Positions 5,500 to 7,957 of a DNA stretch of 7,957 nt are shown here, piece by piece. The position numbers and the translations under genes are program-made. This stretch comes from Aequorivita sp. (GTDB taxonomy: Bacteria; Bacteroidota; Bacteroidia; Flavobacteriales; Flavobacteriaceae): NCBI GenBank assembly GCA_002733915.1, contig NVXN01000005.1:56078-64034 (forward strand), written 5' to 3'. Every line of letters begins with the position of its first letter. Positions within the stretch are counted from its first letter, which is position 1. A model generated the notes under the pieces. That model did no database searches, was not told the origin of the DNA, and saw nothing but the letters and a program-made list of their open reading frames with translations.

Positions 5500-6954
5500 A
5501 TGATGAACGAAGCGATAAGAAATTTAAAACCCCACGCTCTTTGGAACAAATTTGCCGATTTGAACGCCGTACCGCGCCCTTCAAAAAAAGAGGAACGTGT
5601 TATTGCGTTTATGAAAGAATTCGGAAAAAGTCTCGGTTTGGAAACCCTTGAAGATGAAGTAGGCAACGTGGTAATCCGCAAACCCGCAACCAAGGGAATG
5701 GAAGACCGAAAAATGGTCGTCATGCAAAGCCACTTAGATATGGTTCACCAAAAAAATAACGACACTAACTTTAATTTTGACACACAGGGAATTGAAATGT
5801 ATGTGGATGGAGATTGGGTGCGCGCAAAAGGAACCACCCTTGGTGCCGATAATGGTTTGGGAGTAGCCACCATAATGGCGATTCTTGAAAGCCACGAAAT
5901 TGAACATCCTGCAATTGAAGCGTTATTTACAATAGACGAAGAAACCGGAATGACTGGTGCAAAAGGCTTAAAAGGTGGTTTACTGAAAGGCGACATTCTA
6001 TTGAACCTTGATACGGAAGAAGATGACGAAATAGGCGTGGGCTGTGCCGGAGGCGTTGATGTTACTGCAACAGGAACTTACACTTCAACGGATGCGCCAG
6101 AAAATTCGACAACTTTTACTATTAAAGTGAAAGGACTGAATGGGGGCCATAGCGGTATGGACATTATAAAAGGTTTGGGCAACGCCAACAAACTGATGAA
6201 CCGCTTGCTTTTTGCAACAAAAGATTTTATGCAATTGGTAAATCTTGAAGGCGGAAGTCTTCGCAACGCCATTCCGCGAGAAAGTGTGGCGCAGGTTGTG
6301 GTTTCTTCTGAAACAGAATTTCTTGCTGCTTTTGAAAAAATGAAAACAGCGATTATTTCAGAATACAAAAGCTTAGAGCCCAATCTTTCCATAACTGCTG
6401 AAAAAAGCAGCGAGACCTTCTCACAAGTGATGAGCCAAAATGATCAAAGAATATTTTTAAAGGCTATGAATGCTGCCCACAACGGTGTTTATAGAATGAG
6501 CCCTGATATTGAAGATTTGGTGGAAACCTCAAACAATATTGCAAAAGTTACGGTTGCTGAAGGAAATATTAAAATAGAATGTTTAACGCGTAGCTCTGTG
6601 GAATCTTCAAAAGATGTTTTGGCAAACGCCCTGACTTCCGTTTTTGAACTTGCTGGGTATAAAGTAAAACTTGCTGGCGATTACCCTGGCTGGGCGCCAA
6701 ATATGGAAAGTCCTATTTTAAAGGTTTTGGATAATCTGTACCAAAAGATGAATGGGGAAAAGGCACATGTGGCTGCTTGCCATGCTGGTTTGGAATGTGG
6801 TATTCTAGGTCAGAATTATCCCGACATGGATATGATTTCCTTTGGGCCAACCATTAAAGGCGCACATTCTCCAGATGAACGTGCAAGCATTTCATCTGCG
6901 CAAAAATACTGGGAGTTTGTACTTGAAATCTTGAGAAATATTCCGAAGAAATAG
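5500..6954 (+). CDS. pepD: Aminoacyl-histidine dipeptidase (PepD, peptidase family M20C)
   Basis: The product has 484 residues, about the length of Escherichia coli PepD (485). It is a cytosolic di-zinc dipeptidase that cleaves Xaa-His and a range of other dipeptides in peptide recycling. All M20 metal-site residues are in place: His78 and Asp80 in QSHLDM, Asp117 in LGADNGLG, the catalytic Glu147 with ligand Glu148 in FTIDEETG, Asp171 in LNLDTEEDDE and His456 in GAHSPDE. The lid/dimerisation domain spans about 186-395 and includes His217 in NGGHSGMD, which completes the partner's active site in M20 enzymes. No signal peptide is present. The start is the first of two adjacent ATGs (5500, 5503); either is possible. 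An in-frame TTG at 5479 is rejected because it falls inside the promoter box. The gene is monocistronic, divergent from the DUF3810 metalloprotease gene and closed by the hairpin at 7008-7044. Nothing is missing or odd. Confidence 0.95.
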   Translation: MMNEAIRNLKPHALWNKFADLNAVPRPSKKEERVIAFMKEFGKSLGLETLEDEVGNVVIRKPATKGMEDRKMVVMQSHLDMVHQKNNDTNFNFDTQGIEMYVDGDWVRAKGTTLGADNGLGVATIMAILESHEIEHPAIEALFTIDEETGMTGAKGLKGGLLKGDILLNLDTEEDDEIGVGCAGGVDVTATGTYTSTDAPENSTTFTIKVKGLNGGHSGMDIIKGLGNANKLMNRLLFATKDFMQLVNLEGGSLRNAIPRESVAQVVVSSETEFLAAFEKMKTAIISEYKSLEPNLSITAEKSSETFSQVMSQNDQRIFLKAMNAAHNGVYRMSPDIEDLVETSNNIAKVTVAEGNIKIECLTRSSVESSKDVLANALTSVFELAGYKVKLAGDYPGWAPNMESPILKVLDNLYQKMNGEKAHVAACHAGLECGILGQNYPDMDMISFGPTIKGAHSPDERASISSAQKYWEFVLEILRNIPKK

Positions 6955-6956
6955 AA

Positions 6957-6984
6957 AAATGCCAAAAGCCAAGAATCAAGATTG
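6957..6984 (+). repeat. Short heptad-periodic stretch after pepD
   Basis: Directly after the pepD stop, consecutive 7-mers read AAATGCC, AAAAGCC, AAGAATC and AAGATTG. In this register the first three match TATAGCC, TAAAGCC and TACAGTC at 3364-3384 in 14 of 21 positions. The stretch sits between a stop codon and a terminator, as does the repeat at 3349-3390. It is short and degenerate, so it may be chance or a decayed tandem repeat. Confidence 0.35.
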
Positions 6985-7007
6985 ATTGTTAACTGAGTGT
7001 TGATTAA

Positions 7008-7044
7008 AAAAAGAGGAACCAATTTAAACCTGGTTCCTCTTTTT
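7008..7044. terminator. Bidirectional intrinsic terminator between pepD and the prolyl isomerase gene
   Basis: A perfect 14-bp stem pairs AAAAAGAGGAACCA (7008-7021) with TGGTTCCTCTTTTT (7031-7044) around a 9-base loop. T-runs follow on both strands: 7040-7044 on plus, and the A-run 7006-7012 read on minus. It lies between the convergent stops at 6954 and 7065 and should end both transcripts. Confidence 0.9.
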
Positions 7045-7064
7045 GCATTTATAATATTTTAGAT

Positions 7065-7957
7065 TTATTGCGCTAAATCAACTATTTCAAGGTTAAATAT
7101 TAATTCAGAGTCTGGAGGAATTACCCCTGGAATTCCTCTCTTGCCGTATGCTAAATGGGCTGGTATAAAAATGGTTGCCTTGTCGCCAACTTTCATATTT
7201 AAAAGTCCTTCACGGAAACCTGGGATTAATTTTGCCTCAGAGCTATAATCGGTTGGTACCGGTACATATTGCCCCGCTGCTTTGCGCATTTCATCAACCA
7301 TTTCAAACTTTTCAGCATTTTCAAGAATGTTTGAGTCAAACATATGTCCATCGGCAAGATAACCCGCATAATTCATCAATATTTTGTCGCCTTCTTTAGG
7401 CTGTGGGCCTTCTCCCTTTTCGTTGAAATAAATTTTAACTCCAGAGGGAAGTGAATCTGCTTTTGCTTTAATTGCATTAAGCTCTTCAGCTTGTTTTGCA
7501 GCTACTTTGTTAATTCGCTCCTCTTTCTCTTTCTTTTCTTTTTCTAGTTTTGCCATTTCCTCAGTGAAATATGGAACTTTTACATTTCCCTTATTTATAA
7601 TATTCACTGTCTGGATTGTAACTGGTTCTTTTGGTGTGTCTCCGGGTTTTTCGGTTTCAACATTTCCGATGGAATCAACCACTTCCTGGCCAATTACGAT
7701 TTCGCCAAAAACAGTGTGGCGGCCGTCTAACCAAGGGGTATCTTTCAATGTTATGAAAAATTGGCTTCCGTTGGTTCCAGGGCCAGAATTTGCCATGGCC
7801 AAAAGTCCTTTTTTGTTGAAGCGAATGGTGTCGGTAATTTCATCTGGAAATGCATAGCCGGGGCTACCTGTGCCGTCGCCTTTTGGGTCACCTCCCTGAA
7901 TCATAAAATCCTTAATAACACGGTGAAAGGTAAGGCCATCATAAAAGCGTTTTCCTT
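7065..7957 (-). CDS. Cyclophilin-FKBP double-domain peptidyl-prolyl isomerase, 5'-truncated
   Basis: The frame stays open through the right edge. The Met codon at 7904 is internal, because the codons upstream read [17 protein letters not shown], core cyclophilin sequence. The true N-terminus and any signal peptide or lipobox lie outside. Numbering from that Met, residues up to about 104 finish a cyclophilin domain ([36 protein letters not shown]). The catalytic Arg of FHRV is encoded at 7920-7922, and Gln48, Phe50, Trp58 and His62 are kept. Residues about 114-151 form a charged Lys/Glu-rich coiled linker. Residues about 153-279 are an FKBP domain ([45 protein letters not shown]). It keeps the Tyr, Phe-Asp and late Tyr pocket residues, with Phe in place of the pocket-floor Trp. 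Both domains should catalyse cis-trans isomerisation of Xaa-Pro bonds. A periplasmic or envelope chaperone role is inferred. The gene ends just before the shared terminator. Confidence 0.92.
   Translation of the reverse strand, partial: GKRFYDGLTFHRVIKDFMIQGGDPKGDGTGSPGYAFPDEITDTIRFNKKGLLAMANSGPGTNGSQFFITLKDTPWLDGRHTVFGEIVIGQEVVDSIGNVETEKPGDTPKEPVTIQTVNIINKGNVKVPYFTEEMAKLEKEKKEKEERINKVAAKQAEELNAIKAKADSLPSGVKIYFNEKGEGPQPKEGDKILMNYAGYLADGHMFDSNILENAEKFEMVDEMRKAAGQYVPVPTDYSSEAKLIPGFREGLLNMKVGDKATIFIPAHLAYGKRGIPGVIPPDSELIFNLEIVDLAQ

Noticed and set aside
7175..7857. Plus-strand open frames antisense to the prolyl isomerase gene
   Set aside because: The minus strand encodes unmistakable cyclophilin and FKBP motifs across the same bases.
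7902..7904. ATG as start of the prolyl isomerase gene
   Set aside because: The frame stays open upstream and encodes the cyclophilin core ([10 protein letters not shown]), so the Met is internal and the gene is truncated by the window edge.
1..7957. Mobile elements, CRISPR arrays, tRNA or rRNA genes, toxin-antitoxin or defence genes
   Set aside because: No transposase or integrase motifs, long terminal inverted repeats, spaced direct repeats or RNA gene signatures were seen; the genes look like ordinary chromosomal envelope and housekeeping genes.

Overview
The window looks like chromosomal DNA of a Bacteroidota, most likely a member of the Flavobacteriaceae. The evidence is a type IX secretion (T9SS) type A sorting domain, families largely confined to this phylum (DUF3810, DUF6503-like lipoproteins), AT-rich DNA without clear Shine-Dalgarno sites, and promoter boxes of the Bacteroidota TAnnTTTG type. 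No tRNA, rRNA, CRISPR array, insertion sequence or phage gene was seen. No gene-free gap exceeds 300 bases.

Layout. Positions 1-1189 (minus strand) hold a two-gene cell-envelope unit: a lipoprotein with a carboxypeptidase-regulatory-like beta-sandwich, then a small outer-membrane beta-barrel protein whose start overlaps the lipoprotein's stop by 17 bases and which runs off the left edge. A good promoter lies just upstream. Divergent from it, 1309-3354 (plus) encodes a 681-residue secreted multidomain T9SS cargo protein of adhesin-like build. A 7-bp-periodic repeat and a strong hairpin terminator follow. Next comes a DUF6503-like lipoprotein (3471-4319, plus). It converges closely on a DUF3810 membrane protein with an HEEAH zinc-protease motif (4347-5414, minus). 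That gene is divergent from a complete M20C dipeptidase, pepD (5500-6954, plus). Both have TAnnTTTG boxes in the 85-bp gap between them. After pepD come a second short 7-bp-periodic stretch and a bidirectional terminator. The window ends in a 5'-truncated minus-strand gene for a cyclophilin-coil-FKBP double prolyl isomerase (7065 to the right edge).

Theme. Five of the seven genes (lipoprotein, barrel, T9SS cargo, DUF6503-like lipoprotein, DUF3810 protein) encode envelope or exported proteins. The prolyl isomerase may also be a periplasmic folding factor, but its N-terminus lies outside the window. PepD is a cytosolic peptide-recycling enzyme. The genes sit in small independent transcription units rather than one pathway operon. 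I do not see convincing evidence of a new multi-gene system. The points most worth a second look are the overlapping lipoprotein/barrel pair, the heptad-periodic repeats after two stop codons, the near-leaderless DUF3810 promoter, and the unusual domain combinations of the T9SS cargo and the prolyl isomerase.
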